64,000 nt of DNA, taken from assembly GCA_052266715.1 (NCBI GenBank), contig JBQPRB010000003.1; one strand, given 5' to 3'. The DNA comes from Jeotgalibaca sp052266715. Its GTDB lineage: Bacteria > Bacillota > Bacilli > Lactobacillales > Aerococcaceae. The notes beneath the pieces were generated by a model. The model worked only from the letters and a program-made list of their open reading frames with translations, did no database searches and had not been told where the DNA came from. Position numbers and translations under genes: made by a program. Below, piece by piece: positions 1 to 9,246 of the stretch; positions within the stretch are counted from its first letter, which is position 1; every line of letters starts with the position of its first letter.

Positions 1-114
1 GATTTGGAAGAATTCAAACAAATCTCGGACGTGATCGTTTCTAATCGTAATGCGAAGGAACTGGAAAATGTACAAGATAAAGTTTATACGCGGGACTTGT
101 TTAACGATAACTGA
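1..114 (+). CDS. ugd: UDP-glucose 6-dehydrogenase, C-terminal end (partial)
   Basis: Only the last 37 codons are present; the gene begins before the window. The tail contains FKQISDVIVSNR and DKVYTRDLF, which match the conserved C-terminal end of the nucleotide-sugar dehydrogenase family (UDP-glucose to UDP-glucuronate, two NAD+ reductions). Its position just before a flippase and several glycosyltransferases fits supply of UDP-GlcA to the polysaccharide made by the locus. A strong terminator follows directly, so the downstream genes have their own promoter. The assignment rests on a short tail only. Confidence 0.8.
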   Translation, partial: DLEEFKQISDVIVSNRNAKELENVQDKVYTRDLFNDN

Positions 115-121
115 TATTAAT

Positions 122-170
122 AAGCCTATAATTATTATTATTTGATTAATAATTATAGGCTTTCTTTTTC
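122..170 (+). terminator. Rho-independent terminator after ugd
   Basis: A long A/T-rich stem (AAGCCTATAATTATT paired with its complement ending ATAGGCTT) is followed by a T-rich tract. It separates ugd from the following polysaccharide operon. Confidence 0.85.
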
Positions 171-185
171 ATTCAGCTTATGTTT

Positions 186-193
186 GCTATAAT
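186..193 (+). promoter_or_regulatory. Extended -10 promoter of the polysaccharide operon
   Basis: TGCTATAAT is a TGnTATAAT extended -10 element about 85 nt before the flippase start. No good -35 hexamer is visible, as is common for extended -10 promoters. Confidence 0.6.
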
Positions 194-277
194 ATATCAG
201 ACTTTTATAAACAAGAAAGCTTTACATAACCGAAATATTTAGTATTTTGGAAATTCTAATCAGAGAGGTTATACAAA

Positions 278-1705
278 TTGAATCCATATAAAAAACTACT
301 CGGAAACTCAGCATTATTCGCAATTGGTAATTTAGGAAGTAAGCTGATTTCCATTATTCTGGTGCCACTGTATACTTATTATTTGACGACATCAGAATAT
401 GGGCTTGTTGATATTGTTATTTCGACAAGTAGTATGTTGTTACCCATTATATCGTTAAGTGTCTATGAAGCGGTTCTGAGATTCATAATGGATCATTCTC
501 ATGATGACGACACCATTTTAACAAACGGTGTATTTGCGACCATTGTTGGTGGCCTAATTATTTTGTTGGCATATCCTATTCTCAGTTACTTCAATGTCCT
601 TGGAGAATTGTTGCCATTCATGGTCCTCATTCTAATGTTGCAAGCACTTCAGTCACTGTTAGCGCAATATACCCGTTCAATTGGAAATATAAAAGAATAT
701 GCATTGAATGGTATTATTATGTCTTTCGTGACTGGGGGAATGAATATACTGTTACTGGTGTACTTAGGTTGGGGAATCAACGGTTATCTAACCTCATTGG
801 TAGTAAGTAATATTATTTCAATCCTTTATCTTGGATGGGCTTCAAGCGTCCATCGTCATATTCGCCTATCTAAATTCGATTTAGAAAAATTAAAAGATAT
901 GTTTAAGTATTCGATTCCGCTAATTCCGAATTCTTTTATGTGGTGGATTATTAATGCCTCTAACCGTTACTTTATCTATCTGTTCGTAGGAGCAAGTGCA
1001 AATGGATTGTTCGCGGTGGCGAATAAAATTCCCAGTCTCTTATCTATTTTAAACACAATATTTTTCCAGGCTTGGCAACTATCCGCAATTGAAGAATTCG
1101 GATCTAAAGATAAATCGAAACTATATTCAAATGTTTTTAATTATTTTTCATTAGTGATGTTTATGGGGACGTCTGCCATATTGATTATTTTGAAGCCTTT
1201 GATCAATATGACTGTGCAAGAAGATTTTTACGGTAGTTGGAGGCTTGTGCCATTTTTGCTGTTGGGAGTAACCTTTTCGAGCTTTTCTGGTTTCTTGGGT
1301 ACTAACTATGTGGCTGCCAAAGAAACAAAAGGCGTATTCAAAACCTCCGTATTTGGTGGAATCGTAAGTGTCATCACGAATTTTATTTTCGTTCCGATAT
1401 TCGGAGCGAATGGCGCAGGAATCTCTACTATGGCAAGCTTTTTTGTTATCTGGATTCTACGAGAACGGGATACAAGAAAATACATAAAAATGGACATTGA
1501 TAAGAAAAGTGTTTTCAAAAACCTAGCCGTTATAGCTTTACAGATTGCTGTTTTATATATGGACCGTCCGTTAGTTCAGGAAATGATTATAGAAAGCTTG
1601 CTCTTTATAATCTTACTGTTAATTAATAAAAAATATCTCTTGGTTGTATTTAAGCTCGTGAAGCAGATGATTGAGAAAAAAAAGGGGACTGAAAATGAAG
1701 ATTAG
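278..1705 (+). CDS. Polysaccharide flippase (Wzx-like, oligosaccharide flippase family)
   Basis: This 475-residue, very hydrophobic protein has about 12-14 predicted membrane spans and no signal peptide. The N-terminal pattern (KKLLGNSALFAIGNLGSKL, then LVPLYTYYLTTSEYGLVDI) is typical of the MOP/PST flippase family, which moves undecaprenyl-linked repeat units across the membrane. It opens an operon of glycosyltransferases and a Wzy-like polymerase, as expected for Wzx/Wzy-dependent polymer assembly. The start is TTG with an AGAGAGG ribosome binding site upstream. It overlaps the next gene by 11 nt. The family call is firm; the substrate cannot be read from sequence. Confidence 0.9.
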   Translation: MNPYKKLLGNSALFAIGNLGSKLISIILVPLYTYYLTTSEYGLVDIVISTSSMLLPIISLSVYEAVLRFIMDHSHDDDTILTNGVFATIVGGLIILLAYPILSYFNVLGELLPFMVLILMLQALQSLLAQYTRSIGNIKEYALNGIIMSFVTGGMNILLLVYLGWGINGYLTSLVVSNIISILYLGWASSVHRHIRLSKFDLEKLKDMFKYSIPLIPNSFMWWIINASNRYFIYLFVGASANGLFAVANKIPSLLSILNTIFFQAWQLSAIEEFGSKDKSKLYSNVFNYFSLVMFMGTSAILIILKPLINMTVQEDFYGSWRLVPFLLLGVTFSSFSGFLGTNYVAAKETKGVFKTSVFGGIVSVITNFIFVPIFGANGAGISTMASFFVIWILRERDTRKYIKMDIDKKSVFKNLAVIALQIAVLYMDRPLVQEMIIESLLFIILLLINKKYLLVVFKLVKQMIEKKKGTENED

Positions 1706-2678
1706 TATTGTTGTTCCAATTTTTAATGAACAGACACTGTTGCAGAGATGTGTAGAATCCATTGTGAATCAAACATATCGTAATTTGGAAATTATTTTGG
1801 TTGATGACGGCTCCACAGACAATAGTCTCTCTATTGCACGCGAGTATTTAAGTGACTCTCGCGTCTCTGTATTCCATAAACCTAATGGTGGCCTTTCAAG
1901 CACCAGAAATTATGGGATTGAAAGAGTAACCGGAGATTTTATTGGATTTGTTGACAGCGACGACTGGATTGAACTGGATATCATCGAACATTGTGTAAAA
2001 ATTATCGAAAAATATCAGAGCGATATTGTCGATTTCAGAAGTATTTTTAAAAATACAGATACTGAAGAGACACCTGTCCCTGAAGAATATACTTATGAAG
2101 TCATTGAAAAAGATAAGCTTAAGTATGACTATCTCTACAAAGGGCAAACCCAAAAAATGCCTTTTTCAGTTTGCCGCAAACTTTATAAACGGGATTTGTT
2201 TGATGCAATCCGTTTCATTGAAGGGATGAAGAATGAAGACATCGTTATCAATTTCGAATTGATGGCTGTTGGTAACAAGTTGGTGCATACGAATAAAATA
2301 GGCTACAATTACTTCCAGTCTGAGGGTAGTATGACGCGAGGTGGCTTAAAGGAAAGTGATTTTGACCTCTTGAAAGCTTGTCAATATTTGACGGAGATGA
2401 GCCAAAACGACCCTGAAGATGTGAAATATCTTGTAAAAGTCAAGTATGCACGCTCGTATTTTTCTTTATTGGCCAAAATCGCCTTTTACGGTTTTGCTGA
2501 TGAGAACTTGGATCAAAAAAAGGTAGTGAATGATTTAACCAAACGGCTAAGGGAAAATTATGGCTTACTTATGCAATCACCGATGCCATTGAACAGAAAA
2601 TTAATGGTTACAGCCTTGAGCCTTGATATGCGCTTCCTGCAACTGCCTTTAAAAGCTTATAAAGCTCTCAAGAGGTGA
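1695..2678 (+). CDS. Glycosyltransferase family 2
   Basis: A GT-A fold transferase of 327 residues. SIVVPIFNE opens the protein, the nucleotide-binding DDGSTD lies at residues 37-42 and DSDDW near residue 90 supplies the metal-binding acids. The C-terminal third is all-alpha and lacks membrane spans, so it is a soluble or peripheral enzyme adding one sugar to the lipid-linked repeat unit. I chose the ATG at 1695 because AAAGGGG sits just before it; an in-frame TTG at 1671 would lie inside the flippase gene. Donor and acceptor are unknown. Confidence 0.9.
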   Translation: MKISIVVPIFNEQTLLQRCVESIVNQTYRNLEIILVDDGSTDNSLSIAREYLSDSRVSVFHKPNGGLSSTRNYGIERVTGDFIGFVDSDDWIELDIIEHCVKIIEKYQSDIVDFRSIFKNTDTEETPVPEEYTYEVIEKDKLKYDYLYKGQTQKMPFSVCRKLYKRDLFDAIRFIEGMKNEDIVINFELMAVGNKLVHTNKIGYNYFQSEGSMTRGGLKESDFDLLKACQYLTEMSQNDPEDVKYLVKVKYARSYFSLLAKIAFYGFADENLDQKKVVNDLTKRLRENYGLLMQSPMPLNRKLMVTALSLDMRFLQLPLKAYKALKR

Positions 2679-2683
2679 TGAGA

Positions 2684-3811
2684 ATGAGGATATTGATTTA
2701 TGGTGTCTCCAACAATTATGGCGGAATTGAGACCTTCTTTTTAAACCTAATTAAAAGGATTAATCCTGCAGAAATCCAGTTTGATTTTATTACTTCGTCC
2801 GAGGAACCGTGCAGCTATGAAAAAGAAATAACGGATGTTGGCGGTGAGAATTTTAGCATTATCCCCTGGGGGAAGCAACCCAAGGAACATATTGCAGCAG
2901 TAAAAAAGATTGTCCAGGGAAATAACTATGATTATGTCTGGATAAATACTGCTTCCGCTAGTAAAGTCGGGGTTTATGAACAAATTAAAGCTGCTTCTTC
3001 TGCAACTATCATTATTCACAGCCATGGTGCTTCCTTTGAATCAAAGAGAAAAGGGATTAAAAGATTTGTGTTGAAAAGCATGCATTTGTTAAATAAACGC
3101 AAACTTGCAAAAGTTGCTGATATAAAATTTGCCACTTCAAAAGAAGCGGCAAATTGGTTGTTTGGTGACGAATGGTCAAGTAACACCTGTTACTTTATCA
3201 AGAATGGTATTGATTCAATGCGTTTTACATTCGATGCAGAGAAGCGCCAAAAAATACGCAACGATTTGGCATTATCAGACCAACTTGTTTTAGGTCACGT
3301 TGGGCGTTTAGCAGAAGTAAAAAACCAATCGTTTTTATTAGATATCCTTAAAGAGATACAATTGAAGCATCGCAACTCCAAGTTAATGCTGATTGGTTCT
3401 GGACCATTGGAAGAACAGCTTAAAAAGGAAGCCGAAGCTAAAGGAATAGCGTCTGACGTCCTTTTTTTAGGTTACCAAGAAGATGCTGCTCCCTATTTGT
3501 CTGCAATGGATGCTTTCCTACTTCCTTCTATTTCAGAAGGTCTGCCAATATCCGCTGTCGAGGCACAAGCAGCTGATTTACCATGTTTTCTTTCAGATAC
3601 AATAACTAAAGAAGTGGCAATAATTGAAGATGTAGTGTTTCTTTCCATCAGGGAAAGTCCCGAAAAATGGGTAGATAGCATTTTACAAAGGGCCCAAGGA
3701 CGATTGAGAAAGAATCAAGCAGCCGTATTTGAGGCGAAGCGATTCAACATACAGAATACTGTTGAGAGTATTGAAGAAATATTAAAGACGAATAATCAGA
3801 AAGATTATTGA
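2684..3811 (+). CDS. Glycosyltransferase family 4 (GT-B fold)
   Basis: The N-terminal half (RILIYGVSNNYGGIETFF) is the acceptor-side Rossmann domain. The C-terminal half carries KNGID and the EX7E motif in SEGLPISAVEAQA, the retaining GT4 signature that binds the nucleotide-sugar diphosphate. GTG 2675 and ATG 2678 are also in frame, but the strong AGAGGTGAT site at 2671-2679 is best spaced for the ATG at 2684. It is translationally coupled to the preceding GT2. It probably adds an internal sugar of the repeat unit in the cytoplasm. Confidence 0.88.
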   Translation: MRILIYGVSNNYGGIETFFLNLIKRINPAEIQFDFITSSEEPCSYEKEITDVGGENFSIIPWGKQPKEHIAAVKKIVQGNNYDYVWINTASASKVGVYEQIKAASSATIIIHSHGASFESKRKGIKRFVLKSMHLLNKRKLAKVADIKFATSKEAANWLFGDEWSSNTCYFIKNGIDSMRFTFDAEKRQKIRNDLALSDQLVLGHVGRLAEVKNQSFLLDILKEIQLKHRNSKLMLIGSGPLEEQLKKEAEAKGIASDVLFLGYQEDAAPYLSAMDAFLLPSISEGLPISAVEAQAADLPCFLSDTITKEVAIIEDVVFLSIRESPEKWVDSILQRAQGRLRKNQAAVFEAKRFNIQNTVESIEEILKTNNQKDY

Positions 3812-3827
3812 AGAAAGAGGTATTGAA

Positions 3828-4871
3828 ATGGAATTGAATAAAAAAATTACTGTTCTAATGCCTGTTTATAATGCAGAAGCTTACTTACGCGAAAGCATTG
3901 AGAGTATCCTGGGTCAGACCTTTACCGATTTCGATCTTTTGGCAATTGATGATGGTTCAACGGATGCAAGTGCAGAAATCATTCAAAGTTTTGAGGATGA
4001 ACGTGTCATTTACTTAAATAACGAACAGAATATGGGCATCGTAAAAACTTTGAACCGTGGGCTGGATTTGATTAAGAGTGACTATATTGTCCGAATGGAT
4101 TCAGATGATATTTGCTTACCATCACGTTTTGAACAACAAGTTGCTTTCATGGATGCTAATCCCGAAGTAGCAGTTGCTGGTACTAGCATCAAAATTTTTA
4201 ACGATTCAGGAAAGACCACGGATAAAATTGTTGAAACAGATTCAAAAAGAATACGCACGCAATTATTGTTTGAAGCTTCTATCATGCACCCGACGGTTAT
4301 TCTGCGTAATGCCGTTATCCAAAAGGAACAGTATCGTTATGATGCACGTCATAAATCAACTGAGGATTTAGGAATGTGGCAGAAAATTTCCATGAAGTAT
4401 GAGCTGGCTAATTTACCTTCCATCCAACTAGAGTATCGAGACAACGCTTTTGGCATTACTCGAACCTCTGAAAAAGACATGAACTCATTTGACGAAGCGC
4501 ATATCGTAGTATACCGCGACTTATTCAAACAACTGTCGCTGTCATTCTCGGATGAAGAAGTCCGGGCTTATAGAGGGTTTCTATCCCGCCATTTCTCTTT
4601 CTCTGATAATGAAATGGAATCACTGGCTAATATATTGAAACGCATACGAACCAATCTAGAACCAAGTAAATTCGACTTTGACATTTTTGATGAGAAGGCA
4701 AGTAGTTTCTACCGTAATAATTGTCTAAACAAAGGGATGAGTTACCGGATGTTCAAAAAGGTCTATACAGAATATTACTCAGAAGCATTCAAGTTGATCA
4801 GAAAAGAAAAAATAAAATTCAGTTTGCAGAGATTTCTACAAATAAAATCAAGGCTACAGAAGGAGAAATAA
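3828..4871 (+). CDS. Glycosyltransferase family 2
   Basis: 347 residues. The N-terminal 200 residues are a GT-A domain with VLMPVYNAE, DDGSTD at 41-46 and RMDSDDI near residue 90. The C-terminal part is helical, charged and without recognisable motifs. It resembles cytoplasmic repeat-unit transferases of streptococcal and lactococcal capsule loci. The gene follows its neighbour by 16 nt with an AGAGG ribosome binding site and is followed without a gap by the pyruvyl-transferase-like gene, so the two are probably co-translated. Confidence 0.9.
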   Translation: MELNKKITVLMPVYNAEAYLRESIESILGQTFTDFDLLAIDDGSTDASAEIIQSFEDERVIYLNNEQNMGIVKTLNRGLDLIKSDYIVRMDSDDICLPSRFEQQVAFMDANPEVAVAGTSIKIFNDSGKTTDKIVETDSKRIRTQLLFEASIMHPTVILRNAVIQKEQYRYDARHKSTEDLGMWQKISMKYELANLPSIQLEYRDNAFGITRTSEKDMNSFDEAHIVVYRDLFKQLSLSFSDEEVRAYRGFLSRHFSFSDNEMESLANILKRIRTNLEPSKFDFDIFDEKASSFYRNNCLNKGMSYRMFKKVYTEYYSEAFKLIRKEKIKFSLQRFLQIKSRLQKEK

Positions 4872-5987
4872 ATGAAACAGTTTATCAAAAAAATGGCCCC
4901 TGCCCCAATGTTGCGTGCATACCGCCGTTATAAAAAAAGAGATGAGATACATTATTTTAATAAACGCTACAAACAGATTGTTACACACCTATCGGAATCT
5001 AAGGATACTGAAAGAATTATCTTAATAGGGACTTCAGTATACGGAAATTTGGGTGACCAAGCTATTTCAAGCGCAGAAATTGCTTTTCTGGATAACCATT
5101 TTCCTGACCGTAAAATCATCGAAATACCCAATACTATGTATTTTTATAACAGCCAAGCTGTTAAGTCTCATGTGAAGGACTCGGATATCTTGTTAATCAA
5201 TGGTGGTGGCTTTATGGGTACCCTTTGGCCTGAAGCAGAAGAGATGGCGAGAGATGTTGTCCGTCATTTCAAGAATAATCGTATTATCATCATGCCACAA
5301 ACCATTTATTTTTCGAAAGATGAAAAGGGTCAACAGGAATTGCTGCGGTCTAAGGAAGTCTATCAAAACCATGCAGATTTGACTTTATTTGTACGTGACC
5401 TACCTTCATTCGAATTTGCAAATGCAAATTTGAAAGGAAAGAATTTTACAGAAATTAATTTGATGCCGGATATTGTAACTTTTATAAAGAAAGATGTGGG
5501 CCCGGAAGAACGCAATCAAATTATGTTTTGTATGCGGAATGACAAAGAAAAAATTGACAACAATGAGCAATTGATTATTATCAATAAATATCTTAGTGAT
5601 AATAATAGCTTGCCTATTCAGTATCGGGATACTGTTGTAGAAGAACAAATCGATTTATATAATCGTGCAGATGCTTTAACTAAAACGTATCACGAATTCC
5701 GTAAATCAAAATTAATTATTACCGATAGACTTCATGGCATGGTTATTTCTGCAATCACTGGTACACCTTGTCTGGCATTAAATAATATCAGTGGAAAAGT
5801 TCGTGGCCAATACGAGTGGATCAAACATCTAAATTATATTTATTACGTGGAAGATGTTTCTGAAATCCCAGAAAAGTTAGCATCATTACTAAAGCTTGAA
5901 GAAACGGCTTACAACAATGAAGAACTTTTACCTTATTTCGATAAACTCGCTCAAACTATAGAGCAAGGTAGCAATAGTAATCTTTAA
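4872..5987 (+). CDS. Polysaccharide pyruvyl transferase family protein
   Basis: 371 residues with the hallmarks of the PS_pyruv_trans family (CsaB/PssM/EpsO type): GTSVYGNLGDQAI early, INGGGFMGTLWPE in the first third, and the late TDRLHGMVISAITGTPC motif. These enzymes add pyruvate ketals from PEP to sugars, or act as GT-B-like glycosyltransferases. It starts one base after the previous stop. Placement in the repeat-unit operon suggests that the polymer carries a pyruvyl or similar acidic decoration. The family call is confident; the reaction is inferred. Confidence 0.82.
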   Translation: MKQFIKKMAPAPMLRAYRRYKKRDEIHYFNKRYKQIVTHLSESKDTERIILIGTSVYGNLGDQAISSAEIAFLDNHFPDRKIIEIPNTMYFYNSQAVKSHVKDSDILLINGGGFMGTLWPEAEEMARDVVRHFKNNRIIIMPQTIYFSKDEKGQQELLRSKEVYQNHADLTLFVRDLPSFEFANANLKGKNFTEINLMPDIVTFIKKDVGPEERNQIMFCMRNDKEKIDNNEQLIIINKYLSDNNSLPIQYRDTVVEEQIDLYNRADALTKTYHEFRKSKLIITDRLHGMVISAITGTPCLALNNISGKVRGQYEWIKHLNYIYYVEDVSEIPEKLASLLKLEETAYNNEELLPYFDKLAQTIEQGSNSNL

Positions 5988-6001
5988 CAGGGGGTATCAG
6001 A

Positions 6002-7096
6002 ATGGATTATAGTTTTACACTTAAGGAATATGCGTATTTCATCAAATACAATATTAAAACAATTGTCGCAACAATGGTGGTAACGATTGGATTGATTATG
6101 GGAGGATATGTATATTCTCAATATTTCAATGCAGACTCGGCCCAAACACCACAGACCCCAACAGAGCAAGTAGTTTTTGATACGGAACAAATGCACCAAT
6201 TGCTGGACGAAAATTTCGATGCGTTAACACCGGAACAACAAAATCAATTGCTCCAATTTCTGGAATCAGAATCTTACTATTTCCGTGTCTATATTGAAGA
6301 TCAAAACGCTGAGCCATACAACCATTTCCGAACCTTGAAGGAAATCTTAACGACTAAAGAATTATCCACTAAAATTGAAGAAGAAATTCAAGCAGAATTC
6401 AAACCTGATTCAAAGCGGGGAGTGATCCTTGGAATCGAACCGACTACGAATATCATCACAATCAAGGTAGGGGTAGGCAATCCGGAATTAAACCAAGAAA
6501 TAGCGCAAATATATTTTGATATGCTGAAATCGGATGAGTTCGACTTTATTAAAAACAAAACGGTTTATTTTATTGATACGGAACCAATGCTAACTTCTGC
6601 AGAAGATAATGAGCTCGAACCAGAAGAAATTATTAACCAAGGTCAAAGTTCCGGCATAGGAACCTTAATTGTTTTAACACTGATCAGTGTCATTGCAGGC
6701 TTTGTACTGGGTATACTAGTTAGTCTTGTAAAAAATATGTTTAGTAAGAAGATCTCATACTTGTTTGATTACAAACTCTCCGGGAAAGATTCACTTTACA
6801 AATTTGATGAAGATAAAAATGGAGATGACTTTGTCTATACAATTGTGAATCCAAAACATACTGAAAAGTTGATAGTAAGTGAAGAACCGCTTGAAAAGAA
6901 CACAATAGAAAAATTGAAACAAAGTACATTGGTCGACTTGGTATTCGTAAATGATTTAGCTGAAAATGATAGTTCTATTCTTAATATGGAATTGGTAATC
7001 TTGACCAAATTAAATCAAACGAATAAGCGATGGTATTTAGAGCAGCTTAGAAAAGGTGCCATTTTGAATATCCCTGTTAAAGTGGTGCAAATTTAA
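6002..7096 (+). CDS. Wzz-like polysaccharide co-polymerase (two TM spans)
   Basis: 364 residues with a short cytoplasmic N-terminus, a TM at about 20-38, an extracytoplasmic region to about 220, a second TM at about 222-246, and a 115-residue cytoplasmic tail. This topology matches Wzz/CpsC chain-length regulators, and the N-terminal TLKEYAYFIKYNIKTIVATM resembles their entry helix. Unlike CpsC it lies in mid-operon, has no kinase partner nearby and has a long C-terminal cytoplasmic domain without a Walker motif. It may set chain length or couple synthesis to export. Sequence similarity by eye is weak, so this is a topology-based call. Confidence 0.55.
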   Translation: MDYSFTLKEYAYFIKYNIKTIVATMVVTIGLIMGGYVYSQYFNADSAQTPQTPTEQVVFDTEQMHQLLDENFDALTPEQQNQLLQFLESESYYFRVYIEDQNAEPYNHFRTLKEILTTKELSTKIEEEIQAEFKPDSKRGVILGIEPTTNIITIKVGVGNPELNQEIAQIYFDMLKSDEFDFIKNKTVYFIDTEPMLTSAEDNELEPEEIINQGQSSGIGTLIVLTLISVIAGFVLGILVSLVKNMFSKKISYLFDYKLSGKDSLYKFDEDKNGDDFVYTIVNPKHTEKLIVSEEPLEKNTIEKLKQSTLVDLVFVNDLAENDSSILNMELVILTKLNQTNKRWYLEQLRKGAILNIPVKVVQI

Positions 7097-7112
7097 TTAA
7101 AGGAGCTTTCAT

Positions 7113-7946
7113 ATGAGGAACAAATACTCGGTTTTATATTCCGTATATAAAAAAGAGAAGCCTTCGATCATGAAGGCTTCTCTTGACAGTATGTTGAAAC
7201 AAACTATTTTTCCAGAACAAATTGTCATAGTTGAGGATGGCGAGCTGACAGGAGAACTTTACGAACTAATTGAGGAATATCGTACTTCACACCCCACAAC
7301 AATCACATCTGTTCCATTAGAAGTGAATAGTGGTCTTGGAGTGGCATTAAACGAAGGGTTGAAATACTGCAGAAATGAATTGGTTGCACGGATGGATACG
7401 GATGATATCGCCTTGCCGGAACGGTGTGAAAAGCAACTACAAGTATTCGCGCAAGATTCCCAACTATCAATCGTTGGTTCCTATGTAGATGAGTTTTATG
7501 ATGATCCAGAAAAGGTAGTTTCCTCTAGAGTTGTTCCATCAAAACATGAGGATATTATCACTTTCTCGAAACGAAGAAATCCTTTTAATCATCCCAGTGT
7601 CATGTATAAAAAAACAGATGTCTTGACAGCAGGTGGGTATGGGGATTTCCGTAGGAACCAGGATTATGATCTATTCGTCCGGATGTTGGCCAAGGGATAT
7701 CGTGCATTCAATATTCCCGAAGCACTCGTATTATTCCGCGCTAATCAAGATAATTTAAAACGTCGTAAAAGCTGGGAAAAAAGCAAGGGTGATATCCTGA
7801 TGCGATATGGTTTATGGCGTTCCGGCTATGCCGGTTTTAAAGACTTCGCAATATCTTCCAGTGCCTTCTTATTTTCATATCTTGCCCCAAATTGGCTATT
7901 TAAAATTGTATCGGATAAATTTCTACGGAAAAAAAAGGTGAATTAA
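7113..7946 (+). CDS. Glycosyltransferase family 2 (amylovoran/rhamnosyl type)
   Basis: 277 residues. YSVLYSVYKKEKPSIMKASLDSM with LKQT at the N-terminus, VIVEDG as the nucleotide motif, and ARMDTDDIALPERCEKQ as the metal-binding/acceptor segment are typical of the GT2 subfamily with the conserved 'MDADDI-P-R' signature. FNHPSVMYKK and YDLFVRML follow in the expected order. It is cytoplasmic, with a hydrophobic amphipathic tail. The gene follows the Wzz-like gene by 16 nt with a GGAG ribosome binding site. Confidence 0.9.
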   Translation: MRNKYSVLYSVYKKEKPSIMKASLDSMLKQTIFPEQIVIVEDGELTGELYELIEEYRTSHPTTITSVPLEVNSGLGVALNEGLKYCRNELVARMDTDDIALPERCEKQLQVFAQDSQLSIVGSYVDEFYDDPEKVVSSRVVPSKHEDIITFSKRRNPFNHPSVMYKKTDVLTAGGYGDFRRNQDYDLFVRMLAKGYRAFNIPEALVLFRANQDNLKRRKSWEKSKGDILMRYGLWRSGYAGFKDFAISSSAFLFSYLAPNWLFKIVSDKFLRKKKVN

Positions 7947-7961
7947 AGAGGAGGGGAAAAA

Positions 7962-9236
7962 GTGGGAATAGAAAATAAAATGAATGATTTGTTGAACAAC
8001 AATCCTGTAATCAAAAAAGTAATTAAGCGGGTATATCAACGTTTGATGTACACTGTTTCTCCCAAGTTAAAATCTGAGGGCGAACTGGAAAGGATTTCAC
8101 CCAAAGATGGGTATGAATATTTCTTTGGTTATTATGATAAATCACCATGGGATGCAACAGACAGATATATGCTAAGCTTGCGTGCTAAAAATACTTATTC
8201 CGATGTTGCGCCTTCAGAGCCAGCTGAAATTGTTATATTCGATACTCATCATCAAAACTCCTTTGAAGTTATTGGGAAAACGAAAACCTGGAATGTTCAA
8301 CAAGGTTGCATGCTGCAATGGTTGGGACCGGATTATCAAACAAACATCATATATAATGATTTTAAGGATAATCAGTATTGCTCAGTTATTTATAATGTAA
8401 AAACAAAACAGGAAAGAATCTTGTCCATGCCTGTTTACAATGTTGCCCAAGACGGTTCATTTGCTCTAAGTCTAGACTTTTCAAGGTTACATCGGATGCG
8501 TAAAGGGTACGGCTACGCGAATCTGGATGAGACAACAAAAAATGAATTGTTGCCACAATCACCGGCAATTTGGAAAGTTGATTTAAAAACAGGAATATCT
8601 GAACCGCTACTAACGTATGCAGATTTTGCCAATTTTGAATCGACATCAGAAATGCAAGGAGCAGAGCATAAAGTCAATCATCTCATGTTGAATCCAAGTG
8701 GAGATAGATTTATGGTCTTGCATAGATGGTTCGTTGGAGGCCGTAAATTCACACGGCTTGTAACAGTTGGAAGTGACGGAAAAGAATTCTATAATCTTAG
8801 TGATGATGGGATGGTTTCACATTGTTTCTGGAAGAATGATAAAGAAATAATAGGCTTTCTAAAGAAGAAAAAAGAAGGTAATGGCTATTACTTGATGGAG
8901 GATCAAAGTGGCCGCTATACTCACTTATTCGAAGGAATGACTAGTGATGGGCATCCAAGTTATTCACCCAATAAAGACATCATTGTTACGGATACATATC
9001 CAGATCGTTCTCGTGTAGCAAAAGTGCTGATCGCCACAGATGGTCAAGAACTCCACACAATTGCGAAAGTATTTGCCCCATTTAAGTATGATAATGATGT
9101 AAGGTGTGATTTGCATCCGAGATGGAATCGCTCTGGAAATGCCATATGCATAGATTCTGTATATGAAGGAAGCAGGGGGCTATACCGAATCCCGGTTCCA
9201 AGAAAGTACCTACAATTAGCTGAGAAAGAAATTTAG
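7962..9236 (+). CDS. TolB-like beta-propeller protein of the polysaccharide locus
   Basis: 424 residues, GTG start with AGAGGAGGGG just upstream. No signal peptide or TM is visible, so it should be cytoplasmic. From residue 40 there are repeating four-stranded blade patterns, for example MLNPSGDRFMVLHRW, GHPSYSPNKDIIVTDTYP and DLHPRWNRSGNAICID, the HP-W/S-xxG form typical of TolB/PL22 oligogalacturonate-lyase-like propellers. Comparable proteins occur in capsule loci, where they are often annotated only as 'glycosyl transferase'. A lyase or sugar-binding scaffold role is possible, but no catalytic residues can be assigned with confidence. Confidence 0.55.
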   Translation: MGIENKMNDLLNNNPVIKKVIKRVYQRLMYTVSPKLKSEGELERISPKDGYEYFFGYYDKSPWDATDRYMLSLRAKNTYSDVAPSEPAEIVIFDTHHQNSFEVIGKTKTWNVQQGCMLQWLGPDYQTNIIYNDFKDNQYCSVIYNVKTKQERILSMPVYNVAQDGSFALSLDFSRLHRMRKGYGYANLDETTKNELLPQSPAIWKVDLKTGISEPLLTYADFANFESTSEMQGAEHKVNHLMLNPSGDRFMVLHRWFVGGRKFTRLVTVGSDGKEFYNLSDDGMVSHCFWKNDKEIIGFLKKKKEGNGYYLMEDQSGRYTHLFEGMTSDGHPSYSPNKDIIVTDTYPDRSRVAKVLIATDGQELHTIAKVFAPFKYDNDVRCDLHPRWNRSGNAICIDSVYEGSRGLYRIPVPRKYLQLAEKEI

Positions 9237-9246
9237 GGGGATAAGA

